A DNA stretch of 64,000 nt from Bhargavaea cecembensis DSE10 (GTDB lineage: Bacteria > Bacillota > Bacilli > Bacillales_A > Planococcaceae). Position 1 is the first letter of the stretch, and the number at the start of each line of letters is the position of its first letter. Position numbers and translations under genes: made by a program. Positions 1 to 8,692 of the stretch are shown piece after piece. The stretch is taken from NCBI RefSeq assembly GCF_000348905.1, contig NZ_AOFT01000003.1, positions 178,477 to 242,476 of the forward strand, in the 5' to 3' direction. The notes under the pieces were generated by a model. That model saw nothing but the letters and a program-made list of their open reading frames with translations, ran no database searches and was not told where the DNA came from.

Positions 1-586
1 CAAAGTTGTATGTCGCGGAAATCCCCTCCGGATTCTTGCAGCCCCAAAGGGCCAATCCAAAGTCGATTCCCGCATCTCTTGCGCATTCATAATCGTAGAC
101 CGTGTCCCCTATGTAGATTGCGGTTTTCGGATCAGCGCCTGAAATCTCAAGAAACTTCAATAAAGGATCCGGGTTGGGTTTGTGTTTTTCGGTGTCGTCC
201 GCAGAAACGGTGTGCGTCATAAAACCCGAAAGTCCGAACGGCTCGAAGTCATCTATGATTTCCTGGTTCGTTTTTGATGTTACGATGCCCAGGACCAGGT
301 CTCTGTCCTCCAAGGTCCCCAGTACTTCCTTCATGCCGTCAAACACTTTAATTTCCTGAAAGAAATCTTTCATGAAATGATTCCAGCGCTCGTTCGCATG
401 ATTGATATCCCCGATCCCCAGTTGGGGCAGTGAACTGGAGCCCGGGATTCCGAGAACAAACGTCAACTCCTCCAGGGGCATCTGTTTGCCGTAATCTTCC
501 TTCAGCATTTTCTGAAGCGAACCCAGGACGGCCTTTTCCGTATCAATCAGTGTTCCATCAACGTCGAAAATGATGGTCTTGTACAC
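1..586 (-). CDS. HAD-superfamily hydrolase (phosphoglycolate phosphatase-like), 3' end cut by window edge
   Basis: The protein is predicted to be a cytosolic Mg-dependent phosphatase of the HAD superfamily. I read it from the sequence as a GTG start preceded by GGAGAG. Motif I, FDVDGTLID, sits at residues 7-15 with both catalytic aspartates. A motif II serine/threonine occurs in TSKT, a motif III lysine in KHKPNPDP, and motif IV is YIGDTVYDYECA. The order and spacing are those of the Gph/PgpB-like cap-C1 subgroup. About 195 codons are visible and the C-terminus lies beyond position 1. The substrate cannot be told from sequence. It is followed on the same strand by no gene in this window, and the neighbouring nucleotidyltransferase-like gene ends just upstream of its start. 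Confidence 0.85.
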   Translation of the reverse strand, partial: MYKTIIFDVDGTLIDTEKAVLGSLQKMLKEDYGKQMPLEELTFVLGIPGSSSLPQLGIGDINHANERWNHFMKDFFQEIKVFDGMKEVLGTLEDRDLVLGIVTSKTNQEIIDDFEPFGLSGFMTHTVSADDTEKHKPNPDPLLKFLEISGADPKTAIYIGDTVYDYECARDAGIDFGLALWGCKNPEGISATYNF

Positions 587-599
587 TTGAACCCTCTCC

Positions 600-1466
600 T
601 TATCCATGTTGATCCGGTTTAAACGGACTGTCAGAAAAACGTTCCGGCAGCGGCTGGTCAATGCCGTACCTGGCAAACTCGGTGTCGAGGTCCGGGTACC
701 GGTCCTTCACTAGCTGCAGCGTTTCTTCGAGCACTTCCCGCAGTCTAGCAGCCGCCTTTGTCGGGGACTCCTTATACATCTCCCTGAGCCGCCACTCCAG
801 GTTTTCCGGCTTGGCCGGCAACTCGTGAAGCCGCTTGAACATCCACTTATAGGTCGGGAAGTAGGAGCCGTTCAGCGCGAGCAGGACGATGAAGAGGCTG
901 GACTGGATATTGCTGAGGATATTATAGAGAGCCGCCGGGTTATTGCGGCGGGCCGCAAAGTCGAGCTGGCGCAGGTGGAAATGCGGCAGGTAGCCGTCCA
1001 GGAAGCTGCGGGCCAGTTCGTCCGGGTACTCTTCTGTCCGTGTCTGCCAACTCTGAACCAGCTCCTCCCCGTAAAGCGGGATGCCGGTGTGCACCGTGTC
1101 GACTACATTGTTGTCTCCGAGTTCAGTGCTGAAGCCATTGAGCACCCTGTCCAGGACGCCCTCTTCCTCCGATACAGACTTATGCCACAGGTCCACCGGA
1201 AATCCTTCAATCTCGAGGGCGCTCTCATGGCCGTGGTCGATTTTCGGATACCGGCGGACCGCACCCAGCCCCCCGGCAATGGCCCGTTTTTCTTCCGTGC
1301 CAGGCGGGCGATCCCAGTAGGCGATCAGTTCCAGGTCCGAATACACATCCGCATAGCCCCGCGCCGCGGATCCCCCGACCATGACTGCCCGGATGCCGGT
1401 CTTATCTTTCAGTTTCTCTGTAAGCGTTCGGGCGGCTTCCAGTCTCCATTCCGTCTGGTGGTCCAT
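600..1466 (-). CDS. Nucleotidyltransferase-fold protein (MNT/ANT-like)
   Basis: This 288-residue soluble protein has the N-terminal signature of the polymerase-beta nucleotidyltransferase fold: GGSAARGYADVYSDLEL at residues 31-47, which matches the GGSxxRG...SDxEL pattern. The C-terminal half is mainly helical and resembles the accessory domain seen in aminoglycoside nucleotidyltransferase-like proteins. I chose the ATG at 1466 because AAGGGAG lies 9 nt upstream; a TTG three codons earlier is less well placed. The second acidic residue is Glu (DLE) rather than Asp, so activity is plausible but not certain. Antibiotic or nucleotide substrates are only a guess. Confidence 0.7.
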   Translation of the reverse strand: MDHQTEWRLEAARTLTEKLKDKTGIRAVMVGGSAARGYADVYSDLELIAYWDRPPGTEEKRAIAGGLGAVRRYPKIDHGHESALEIEGFPVDLWHKSVSEEEGVLDRVLNGFSTELGDNNVVDTVHTGIPLYGEELVQSWQTRTEEYPDELARSFLDGYLPHFHLRQLDFAARRNNPAALYNILSNIQSSLFIVLLALNGSYFPTYKWMFKRLHELPAKPENLEWRLREMYKESPTKAAARLREVLEETLQLVKDRYPDLDTEFARYGIDQPLPERFSDSPFKPDQHG

Positions 1467-1574
1467 CCTCCCCAACTCCCTTCCTGATTGACTCTCACTT
1501 TACATTCCGATTCTGTTTGTCCGGCCCTGGCCCGGGAATAGAAAACTATTCTTAGGATTCCGGGGTGGCAGACA

Positions 1575-2000
1575 ATGAAACTCATCGGGAAACTTGCGCT
1601 CATCGGTTTTATCGCGGGTTTGGTGCTGATCGCGGTCATGAAGGTGGTCCAATGGGTGACCGGGAGCCCAGCCTATGTGCTTTTGTTCAACTTTGACTAC
1701 ATACCGGTCGTGAACACTTGGGAGCCTGTCTGGCTGGTCGGGTTCATGTTCCATAACCTCACCTGCATCGTGAGCGCTGTCGTGCTGTATTACATGCTTA
1801 GGCCGTTCGGTATGGAAAAGCAGATACTGCCGTATGTCGCGGTCTATTCCATCGGCGGCGGGCTGCTGTTTTCGCTGACCGCATTGTCCGATCAGCCGCC
1901 TGACTTCTCGGACGGCGAGGCCTGGGTCTGGTGGACGCTCGGCCACGCTGTATTCGGCTGGGTGGTCGGCAGCCTCATCAAGCGTTGGATTTGGACTTAG
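1575..2000 (+). CDS. Small four-helix membrane protein, unknown function
   Basis: This 141-residue protein starts with ATG behind GGGGTGG. Four hydrophobic segments are visible, at about residues 5-24, 53-75, 83-103 and 120-138. A polar loop carrying SDQPPDFSDGEAW separates helices three and four. It is reminiscent of small YagU/DUF1440-type membrane proteins, but I do not recognise it firmly. The 3' end overlaps the convergent VOC gene by 23 bp, so the two genes share coding sequence on opposite strands. Confidence 0.6.
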   Translation: MKLIGKLALIGFIAGLVLIAVMKVVQWVTGSPAYVLLFNFDYIPVVNTWEPVWLVGFMFHNLTCIVSAVVLYYMLRPFGMEKQILPYVAVYSIGGGLLFSLTALSDQPPDFSDGEAWVWWTLGHAVFGWVVGSLIKRWIWT

Positions 2001-2409
2001 TTCTAATGAGTTCTTTATAAGCCGGACTCAGTTCGCTCCATACGTCAAAACGGTTGCCGTCCGGATCGGCAAACACGAAATTCCGGCCCGCGTGTCCCCT
2101 GTTCTCGATTTCACCGACGCGGATCCCTTTAGCCTTAAATTCTGCATGGACAGATTGGAGCGCATCCAGTCCGTCCACTTCGAAGGTCAGCGAAAACCGC
2201 TCCTCGCCATGAACATCGATGAAATTCGACCGCTCGCCTTCCGCCGCTTTCACGAGAAAGAAACTTTGGCCCGCAAGGTTGGCGATCGCTTTGTCTTCAT
2301 CCCGGTAGCTGATTTCCGCATCTAACTGATCCGCATACCACCTGGCCGAACGTTCCACATCCGTCACCGGAACGTACACCGTCCCGACTCTCATTAACTT
2401 TCCGCTCAT
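1978..2409 (-). CDS. VOC-family (glyoxalase/dioxygenase fold) protein
   Basis: This is a 143-residue single-module VOC protein. The N-terminus VGTVYVPVTDVERSARWY gives the first beta-alpha-beta-beta-beta unit, and FADPDGNRFDVW near the C-terminus is the typical VOC end motif. Members of this family bind a divalent metal and act on small substrates or bind antibiotics, and the specific substrate is not evident. The start at 2409 is chosen because AGGGGGG precedes it by 6 nt; a nearer upstream ATG has no spacing to the same site. It overlaps the convergent membrane protein gene at its 3' end. Confidence 0.75.
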   Translation of the reverse strand: MSGKLMRVGTVYVPVTDVERSARWYADQLDAEISYRDEDKAIANLAGQSFFLVKAAEGERSNFIDVHGEERFSLTFEVDGLDALQSVHAEFKAKGIRVGEIENRGHAGRNFVFADPDGNRFDVWSELSPAYKELIRTKSKSNA

Positions 2410-2476
2410 GTGCATCCCCCCTTGAACCTTGTTTAGTAACATTCTCTTTCCCCTTCCGGTTCTCCTCCAGACAGCA

Positions 2477-2510
2477 AAAGCCTCCAAACCATGATCGGTT
2501 CGGAGGCTTT
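2477..2510 (-). terminator. Rho-independent terminator of the MMPL gene
   Basis: An inverted repeat AAAGCCTCC/GGAGGCTTT with an inner AACC/GGTT pairing ends just downstream of the MMPL stop codon, and T-rich sequence follows on the minus strand. Confidence 0.75.
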
Positions 2511-2515
2511 CTTGA

Positions 2516-5500
2516 TCAATTCTCTGCTTTCGTCCTGTTTGACAGCGCAATCAGTGCCGGAAGCAGAATCGGCATCATGACAAACGACAGGAGGACAAGT
2601 CCGACAATAACGACAATCGCGACCTGGATCAGTGTCAGGATGCCGGACGGGATCAGTGCGGCAAACGTGCCGCCAAGGATGATCGCGGCCGAAATGACGA
2701 CGCTGCCGATGTGTCGGGCGGCGTCGATGATCGCAATCATCGGATCGCCGTCGGTTTCCTTATAGCGCATCATGAGGAAGATGCTATAGTCGACACCCAA
2801 TGCGACGATCATGATGAAGCTAAAGAACGGCACGTTCCAGCCAAGCTCGCTCATGCCGAGGAACCAGCTGCTCAGCATTTCGGTGGCGCCGAGCGCCGCA
2901 GCGTACGACAGGATCAGCGAGATGATGATGAAAACCGGCTGGAGGACGGAGCGCGTGATAAAGATCAGCACGATCGCGATGCCGATCAGCATAATGGCCG
3001 CCGTCCGGCTAAAATCGCCGGCCGACATCTCCTGAAGGTCCGCGTTCTGCGAAGACTTGCCGCCGACGGCCATGTCCGCATCCGCGAGTTCCGTTCCCTT
3101 CACTGCGGATTGTGCCTGGTCACGGACCACCTGGACGACATCCATCGCTTCAGCTGAGAACGGGTTGACCTCGAGGATGACCGTCATCTGGGCAGTCTTG
3201 CGGTCAGGCGACATGTACATGTCGAGCGCCTGCTGGAAGTCCTCGCCTTCCAGGACGTCTTCCGGAACAAAGAACGCGCCGGAAGCTTCCGAGTCGCTCA
3301 GGCCGCCGAGGTAGCTCTGGGCCTCTTCCAGCCCTTCGCTGACCTGGCCGAGACCTTCCGTACTCGCCGCGAGTCCGGACTGAAGCTGCCCCATCTTTTC
3401 CTGGAGGTCGGAGAGCCCGGCCAGCAGCTGCCGCTGTCCGTCATTGACCGTATCCAGACCGGTCGAGAGCCCGCCGGATTCCTGCTGGATCCGACCGGCG
3501 CCGGCTGCCCCATCACTAAGGCCCGACTCCAGTTCGGAAGCGCCTGACTGAAGCTGGCCGACCCCTGTCTGCAGGGCGGCAAGGCCGTCTTCCACGGACT
3601 GAAGCGAGGCATTCGCTTCGCGGAACTTGGCAAGTGCGCCCTCATACTGCGGCGTCATCTCGTCCAGTTGCGCAATCAGTCCGCTGAGCTGTTCCTGAGC
3701 CGCTTTGGCCGTTCCGAGTGCCTGCTGGACATTTGGATCCTGCGCCATGTCAGGATTGCTTTCGATCAGTGCGTTGAGCGAAGCCTCGATCTGGCCGAAC
3801 GCTCCCTGTGCACCGGCCACCGCTTCGCGGATGCCATTAAAGTACTGTGTGAACGAGCCGAGGCCCGATTCAATCGCCGTATAGCCGTCTTGAAGTTCTG
3901 CGACCCCATTTTGTAGGGTCTGCACGTTTTCATTGACCGATGAGAGGCCCTTCCGGATGTCGCCGGCACCAGCCGCCCCGTCCTGCATGCCGGACGTCAC
4001 CTGGCCGAGCGCGTCCTGAAGGGAAGCCGCGCCCCTTTTCAGTTCGCCGGTGCCGTCAATCAGGCGCTGGACATTGGAGAGGTCGGTGCTGCTTCCGCTG
4101 CCGACCTGCCCTTCCGCATCCGTGAGACCACCGCGGATTTCCTCGACGCCCGTTTTCGCATCCCCGAGCCCGCTATTCAAGGTCCTCGACTGGTCATCGA
4201 TATAAAGTTCCCCGATGCGTTCGCCTGCCGGACGGGTCGGGGACAGCACCTTGGAGACCCCGTCGACCTTGCCGAGTTTGCCTGCCAGCTCATCCAATGT
4301 CTTGAGTGCTTCCTGTGAATCCATCGGTTCGTCCGTCTGGATCATCACAGTCGCAGGAGAAGAAAAGCCCGGTTCAAAGTGCTTTTCGATCACGTTGATG
4401 CCCTGCTTGGACTCGTATTTGTCGTCCACTTCGTAAAGGTCGTTGTAGTTCAGCGTCCCGTCATGCAGGAGGATGAACGGCACGCAGACTGAGAGCGTGA
4501 ACAGCAGCGCGAGAAACGGCCGGAGCACCGACTGTCTGGACAGAAAGTGCCAGAGTTTGCTGTCGCCGTGTCCCTCGAACTTCTTCGACGGCCAGAACAT
4601 CTTGCGGCCGAGCAGCGCCATGAAGAACGGATTCAGTGTCATGAGAACTAGCAGCAGCACAAGGACGCCGATGCCGATCGCGGACGTCGACTGATACAGC
4701 GAGAACTCGGCGAGCGCGAGCACCGCCACACCGATCATGACTGCGATGCCACTGTAAAGCACGGTCTTCCCTGCGGTCCGGTACGTTTCAAGAACGGCTG
4801 AGACCTTGCTTTCCTGGCGGCTCAGCTCTTCCTTGAAGCGTGTGAACAGCAGGATGTTATAGTCGGTCCCGATCCCGAACAGAATGACGACGAGGAACAC
4901 CTGCGTGAAGTTCGAAAACGGGAAGTCCAACTTATCGACCATCTGTGTGACGACGCCGAGCGAGACGAGGTACGACACCCCGACTCCGAGCAGCGAGATA
5001 AACGGCACGACCGGGGAGCGGAACACCGCGATCAGGATCAGCACGATAAAGACGACCGCGATCAGCTCGGTCTTTTTCACGCCGTCCTGCGTCGAGCTCG
5101 AGAAGTCATCGGAGATGAGACCGGCCCCGGTCAGGTACGTGTCGATGCCGTCCGCCTGAACCGCTTCCCGGATGTCTTTCCGGACGTCCTTCAGCTCACC
5201 CTGTGCCTGGTCGACAGAAATCTGGGTCAGGTAGGTCGTTCCGTCTTCGGATGCAAGCTGTGCTTCCGCCTGCTCGCTGTCAAACGGTGTCAGAAGATCC
5301 GTGATACCGAGTTTTCCCCGGTCCGATTCCAGTCCTTCAATGACCGACCGGATCTCTTCTTTCTGGCTTTCGGTCAGCGCCTCACTATTGCCGCTGTTAA
5401 AGACGGCGATCAGCTCATACCGGTCCCCCTCCCCGCTCAGGTCTTTCGCCATCTCGTCCGCAACGACACTCTGGAACGAATCGGGGATCGTGACCTGTCC

Positions 5501-5608
5501 CTTTTCCCGGACCAGCTGTTCCATGTCCGGCATCGTGACGACTGCCAGCACCGTGGCCGCCAGCCAGAGAATGAGTGCCGTGATTCTTGCTGTCTTAGAT
5601 TTCATCAT
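2516..5608 (-). CDS. MMPL/RND-family membrane exporter with long repeat-rich central domain
   Basis: This 1030-residue inner-membrane protein resembles B. subtilis YdgH and YdfJ. It has the two-fold MMPL plan: a membrane helix at about residues 8-26, an extracytoplasmic domain, a five-helix bundle containing FGIGTDYNILLFTRFKEE, and after residue 850 a second bundle with VALGVDYSIFLMMRYKE. The second extracytoplasmic loop (about residues 430-800) is exceptionally long. It is built from Gly/Leu-rich repeats of the type LxxGxxxLxxG, like the YhgE/Pip phage-receptor family. ATG 5608 follows AAAGG at good spacing. The divergent-looking TetR gene directly upstream shares an operator with it, so the pair is probably a regulator with its drug or lipid exporter. 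The substrate is unknown. Confidence 0.85.
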   Translation of the reverse strand: MMKSKTARITALILWLAATVLAVVTMPDMEQLVREKGQVTIPDSFQSVVADEMAKDLSGEGDRYELIAVFNSGNSEALTESQKEEIRSVIEGLESDRGKLGITDLLTPFDSEQAEAQLASEDGTTYLTQISVDQAQGELKDVRKDIREAVQADGIDTYLTGAGLISDDFSSSTQDGVKKTELIAVVFIVLILIAVFRSPVVPFISLLGVGVSYLVSLGVVTQMVDKLDFPFSNFTQVFLVVILFGIGTDYNILLFTRFKEELSRQESKVSAVLETYRTAGKTVLYSGIAVMIGVAVLALAEFSLYQSTSAIGIGVLVLLLVLMTLNPFFMALLGRKMFWPSKKFEGHGDSKLWHFLSRQSVLRPFLALLFTLSVCVPFILLHDGTLNYNDLYEVDDKYESKQGINVIEKHFEPGFSSPATVMIQTDEPMDSQEALKTLDELAGKLGKVDGVSKVLSPTRPAGERIGELYIDDQSRTLNSGLGDAKTGVEEIRGGLTDAEGQVGSGSSTDLSNVQRLIDGTGELKRGAASLQDALGQVTSGMQDGAAGAGDIRKGLSSVNENVQTLQNGVAELQDGYTAIESGLGSFTQYFNGIREAVAGAQGAFGQIEASLNALIESNPDMAQDPNVQQALGTAKAAQEQLSGLIAQLDEMTPQYEGALAKFREANASLQSVEDGLAALQTGVGQLQSGASELESGLSDGAAGAGRIQQESGGLSTGLDTVNDGQRQLLAGLSDLQEKMGQLQSGLAASTEGLGQVSEGLEEAQSYLGGLSDSEASGAFFVPEDVLEGEDFQQALDMYMSPDRKTAQMTVILEVNPFSAEAMDVVQVVRDQAQSAVKGTELADADMAVGGKSSQNADLQEMSAGDFSRTAAIMLIGIAIVLIFITRSVLQPVFIIISLILSYAAALGATEMLSSWFLGMSELGWNVPFFSFIMIVALGVDYSIFLMMRYKETDGDPMIAIIDAARHIGSVVISAAIILGGTFAALIPSGILTLIQVAIVVIVGLVLLSFVMMPILLPALIALSNRTKAEN

Positions 5609-5638
5609 TGGATCACCTTTCATCTTGTCTCTGCATGA

Positions 5639-5656
5639 GGAATGAATGTTCATTCC
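5639..5656 (-). promoter_or_regulatory. Probable TetR operator upstream of the MMPL gene
   Basis: GGAATGAATGTTCATTCC is an 8-bp inverted repeat with a two-base centre. It lies in the leader of the MMPL gene and matches the operator in front of the tetR-like gene (6277-6294) except at the centre. Confidence 0.75.
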
Positions 5657-5676
5657 GTTTGGTCCGGGGCGTACCG

Positions 5677-6243
5677 TCAGACTGCGCTGACGGCGTCCCA
5701 GCAGCTTTTCTCGATGCCGGCCAGCAGTTCGTCTGCCGGTTCAAGCGTCCCGTCTTCGAACATCCGGGAAAGATGGAAGATCGTCCCGTAAACAATCGCG
5801 ATAAAGGCCTGGGCCGGCAGATCGCGCAACAGTCCCGCTTCCTTGCCCTCATCAAGATGGCGCTCGATAAAATCCATGAAGCCTTCAAAATCCGACTTGC
5901 TCTGTTCATCAAGGAAATAGGCGTTCACCGTCGCATTGATGAACCGGAAGGCTTCCGGCTGCTCGCGGGAATAGCGGACCAGCCGGTAAAACACATGACG
6001 GAATTTATCCCTGAAATCCTTATGTTCAGGAAAACCGTCCCGGAGCGTGGCCGCAAACTGTGCCACGGATCCGCGAAACAGCTCATTTACGAGCTTCTGC
6101 TTGTTCTCAAAATACCGGTAGATCGTCCCCGCGCCGACCTTCGCCTCTTCCGCGATCATCGGCACCGTCGTCCCATCATACCCGCGCTCGGCAAACAGCT
6201 TCTGCGCAGCCCTCAGGATGTTTTCATGCTTGTTCTCTGCCAC
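5677..6243 (-). CDS. TetR/AcrR-family transcriptional repressor
   Basis: This 188-residue regulator has an N-terminal helix-turn-helix, with TTVPMIAEEAKVGAGTIYRY at about residues 24-43, followed by a helical ligand-binding domain. I placed the start at GTG 6243 because AGGAGGGG lies 6 nt upstream; the longer frame upstream has no ribosome binding site and would cover the operator. It sits 20-70 bp upstream of the MMPL exporter on the same strand. Matching palindromes precede both genes, so it likely represses itself and the exporter and is released by an unknown ligand. Confidence 0.88.
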   Translation of the reverse strand: MAENKHENILRAAQKLFAERGYDGTTVPMIAEEAKVGAGTIYRYFENKQKLVNELFRGSVAQFAATLRDGFPEHKDFRDKFRHVFYRLVRYSREQPEAFRFINATVNAYFLDEQSKSDFEGFMDFIERHLDEGKEAGLLRDLPAQAFIAIVYGTIFHLSRMFEDGTLEPADELLAGIEKSCWDAVSAV

Positions 6244-6276
6244 TAAGACCCCTCCTGTTCTCCCGGAGGCAAATCC

Positions 6277-6294
6277 GGAATGAACGTTCATTCC
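6277..6294 (-). promoter_or_regulatory. Perfect 18-bp palindromic operator before tetR
   Basis: GGAATGAACGTTCATTCC is fully self-complementary. It lies immediately downstream of the -10 of the tetR promoter, at the expected transcription start, which fits autorepression. Confidence 0.8.
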
Positions 6295-6297
6295 ATT

Positions 6298-6325
6298 ATT
6301 ATAATCCGCATCATCCGGATTGCAA
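6298..6325 (-). promoter_or_regulatory. Sigma-A promoter of tetR-MMPL
   Basis: On the minus strand TTGCAA, 16 nt, TATAAT reads toward tetR, with the operator overlapping the start site. Confidence 0.7.
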
Positions 6326-6369
6326 GGAGGAAGATCTATTGAGTGATGTCTATTATGATACATCCGAAA

Positions 6370-6460
6370 GCACTCAGCACCGGTTCAGGAGCACTCATCT
6401 GATTTCAGGAAGCACTCCGCCTAGTAATGAGGGCACTCGCCCATCTTTGGGAAGCACCGG
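6370..6460 (+). repeat. 21-bp periodic intergenic array, core GCACTC
   Basis: GCACTC (last copy GCACC) starts at 6370, 6391, 6412, 6433 and 6454, an exact 21-bp step five times, usually preceded by GGA or GAA. The rest of each unit is not conserved. It lies between the psuG terminator and the tetR promoter, and no gene is visible in it. Confidence 0.8.
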
Positions 6461-6477
6461 CTTCATCGATCCATCAG

Positions 6478-6507
6478 AAAAAGCCGCCCATCTTGGACGG
6501 CTTTTCT
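6478..6507 (-). terminator. Rho-independent terminator of psuK-psuG
   Basis: AAAAGCCGTCC and GGCGGCTTTTT form a stem with a short loop just after the psuG stop, with a T run on the minus strand. Confidence 0.85.
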
Positions 6508-6510
6508 CAA

Positions 6511-7428
6511 TCAGTTGTTCAGTTCGTTGTAGGCAACCGCAATCTGCGTGCCGACTTTTGCGTTGTGCTTCACAAGCGCGATGTTGGCGACCAGGCTCTT
6601 GCCTTCTGTGAGGTCCTTGACTTTGCCCAGCAGGAACGGTGTGGTTTCCTTGCCGGAGATGCCGTTTTCCTCCGCTTCCTTCAGGGCATTTTCGATGATG
6701 CCGTTGATGAAGGCCGGGTCGAGCTCGTCCTCTTCCGGAATCGGGTTCGCGATGACCGCGCCGCCTTCGAGGCCAAGGTCCCACTTCGCCTTCAGCATGC
6801 CGGCAACGTCTTCCGCGCTGTCCGTGCTGATGCTGAGCGGGAAGCCGCTCTTGCGTGTGAAGAACGCCGGGAGCTCATCTGTGCCGTAACCGACGACAGG
6901 AACGCCTTTTGTCTCCAGGTACTCGAGTGTAAGGCCGATGTCGAGGATCGACTTCGCGCCCGCGCAGACGACGGCGACATTCGTCTTGCCGAGTTCGTCG
7001 AGGTCCGCGGAGATGTCCATCGTTGTTTCCGCGCCGCGGTGCACGCCGCCGATGCCGCCTGTGACAAACACCCGGATGCCGGCAAGGTCCGCGCAGATCA
7101 TTGTGGCTGCGACCGTTGTCGCGCCGAGCTGCTTCGTTGCAAGCAGGTACCCAATGTCACGGCGGGATGCTTTTGCGACGTTGTCCGCGTTGCCGAACAT
7201 TTCAAGCTCGTCATCGGACAGGCCGATCTTGATCTTGCCGTCGATCAGTGCCATTGTCGCAGGGACCGCGCCGCCATCTCGGACGATCTGCTCGACTTCA
7301 CGGGCAGTCTGTACGTTCTGGGGATACGGCATGCCGTGGGAGATGATCGTCGACTCAAGCGCCACAATCGGCTTGCCTGCTTCAATCGCTTCTTGGACTT
7401 CCTTGGAAAATTCGAGATATTGTTTCAT
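6511..7428 (-). CDS. psuG: Pseudouridine-5'-phosphate glycosidase
   Basis: PsuG cleaves the C-C bond of pseudouridine 5'-phosphate to ribose 5-phosphate and uracil. The 305-residue length is normal for the family. Recognisable blocks are [17 protein letters not shown] near residue 22, the [11 protein letters not shown] loop near residue 130 and the conserved [11 protein letters not shown] region. The ATG overlaps the stop of the upstream kinase as ATGA, so translation is coupled. Together the pair converts pseudouridine from RNA turnover into usable sugar and base. A terminator follows directly. Identification rests on family motifs plus the kinase neighbour and is strong. Confidence 0.95.
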   Translation of the reverse strand: MKQYLEFSKEVQEAIEAGKPIVALESTIISHGMPYPQNVQTAREVEQIVRDGGAVPATMALIDGKIKIGLSDDELEMFGNADNVAKASRRDIGYLLATKQLGATTVAATMICADLAGIRVFVTGGIGGVHRGAETTMDISADLDELGKTNVAVVCAGAKSILDIGLTLEYLETKGVPVVGYGTDELPAFFTRKSGFPLSISTDSAEDVAGMLKAKWDLGLEGGAVIANPIPEEDELDPAFINGIIENALKEAEENGISGKETTPFLLGKVKDLTEGKSLVANIALVKHNAKVGTQIAVAYNELNN

Positions 7429-8519
7429 CGGAGTTCCTCCATTTCAGATTTAAGTTGTTGTGCCGAGAGTTCCGGGCGCACGGTTGCGTCCGAAGCCAGT
7501 GTTTTCGCTGCGTTCACGAGTCCGCAGCGGATTTTTTCATCAAAGCCGAGTCCGGACAGATGCCCGTGGAGCAAGCCGGAGACGAACGCATCGCCCGCAC
7601 CGGTCACATCTTCCACGCGGACTTCGCTGATTGCAGGGAAGTGGCGGATCCCATCCGCGTTCCCCGCCATGACGCCCTTTGCACCGGCCGTCACGACCGC
7701 ATTTTGGACCCCTTTTTTCAATAGGAACCGGACCGCTTCTTTCCAGGAAGACTCGTCTTCCACCGGAATGCCGGTAAAGGTTTCCGTTTCATCCCGGTTG
7801 CAGATCAGCCAGGTGATGCCATCGAGATCATCCGGCATCCTGTCCATCTTCGGAGAGGACACCGGGACGACCGCCAATTCCGTGCCGCTCTGGCGGGACA
7901 GTTCCTGCACATGGCTGACCGTCTCCTTCGGGCAGTTCAGGTCAATCACTGCGAGCGCCGCTCCCTGGATCACCGGCGCGTGCGCATCGATGTAATCCGG
8001 AGAAAGGTCGTCATACACGTCCATATCCGCGAGCGCGATGGCCATCTCGCCGTCCGGATTCAGGACGGCGGAATACGAGCCCGTCGTCCGTCCCGGCAGA
8101 AGCGCGGCATGCGACAGTTCCACGTGGGGGGCCGTCGCCTGCTCGATGCGCTGCCAGTCGGCATCATTGCCCGCGACCGTCAGAAGACTCACCGGATGGC
8201 CGAGGCGTCCGATGTTCTCCGCGACGTTTCTCGCGACGCCGCCGACAGACGAACTCACCGTCGACGGGTTGGATGTTCCTGCCTGGGCGGATGCCTTCAG
8301 GTGGAACTTCCGGTCGACATTCGCCCCGCCGATAGCGACAACCCGGTTTTCCTCGGCGAGGATGTATGCCCGCCCCCGAATGATCCCGCGCCGCATGAGC
8401 CCGGAAATCAGGTTCGCCAGTGCAGGCCTGGAGATGCCAAGCGATTCCGCCATCTCCTGCTGGGAGAGGTACGGATTCCGCCGGATCAGCTCGACGATGG
8501 CTGCTTCTTTTTCATTCAT
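7425..8519 (-). CDS. psuK: PfkB-family pseudouridine kinase with N-terminal HTH
   Basis: This 364-residue protein has a winged-helix domain at residues 1-55 ([20 protein letters not shown] pattern) followed by a ribokinase-fold PfkB domain. The kinase signature [16 protein letters not shown] lies near residue 310 and an early [15 protein letters not shown] block opens the sugar-binding lobe. It should phosphorylate pseudouridine for PsuG, to which it is coupled by a 4-bp overlap. The fused HTH suggests it could also bind DNA, for instance the inverted repeat around its own promoter. HTH-PfkB fusions are known in this kinase group, but regulation here is inference. Confidence 0.88.
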   Translation of the reverse strand: MNEKEAAIVELIRRNPYLSQQEMAESLGISRPALANLISGLMRRGIIRGRAYILAEENRVVAIGGANVDRKFHLKASAQAGTSNPSTVSSSVGGVARNVAENIGRLGHPVSLLTVAGNDADWQRIEQATAPHVELSHAALLPGRTTGSYSAVLNPDGEMAIALADMDVYDDLSPDYIDAHAPVIQGAALAVIDLNCPKETVSHVQELSRQSGTELAVVPVSSPKMDRMPDDLDGITWLICNRDETETFTGIPVEDESSWKEAVRFLLKKGVQNAVVTAGAKGVMAGNADGIRHFPAISEVRVEDVTGAGDAFVSGLLHGHLSGLGFDEKIRCGLVNAAKTLASDATVRPELSAQQLKSEMEELR

Positions 8520-8540
8520 CCTCCGGCACTCCTTCCCGCT

Positions 8541-8607
8541 AACATTTGTTTTGATTATAAACTTTTGATTGAGTTATCGTCAAGTGTTTATATTTTATAC
8601 AAATGTT
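8541..8607 (-). promoter_or_regulatory. psuKG promoter flanked by a 9-bp inverted repeat
   Basis: Minus-strand TTGACG (8578-8583), 18 nt, TATAAT (8554-8559) is a good sigma-A promoter. It is bracketed by AACATTTGT (8541-8549) and its complement ACAAATGTT (8599-8607), which look like operator half-sites on either side of the promoter. Confidence 0.7.
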
Positions 8608-8654
8608 TAAAGAGAGCATTCACATTCTTTTTTATCTTTCCCCGACTCTTCATG

Positions 8655-8689
8655 AAAAAACCGTCCGGCTCATGTAACCGGACGGTTTC
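8655..8689 (-). terminator. Rho-independent terminator of the lipoprotein gene
   Basis: ACCGTCCGG and CCGGACGGT pair around a 9-nt loop, with six T residues on the minus strand. Confidence 0.85.
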
Positions 8690-8692
8690 TCC

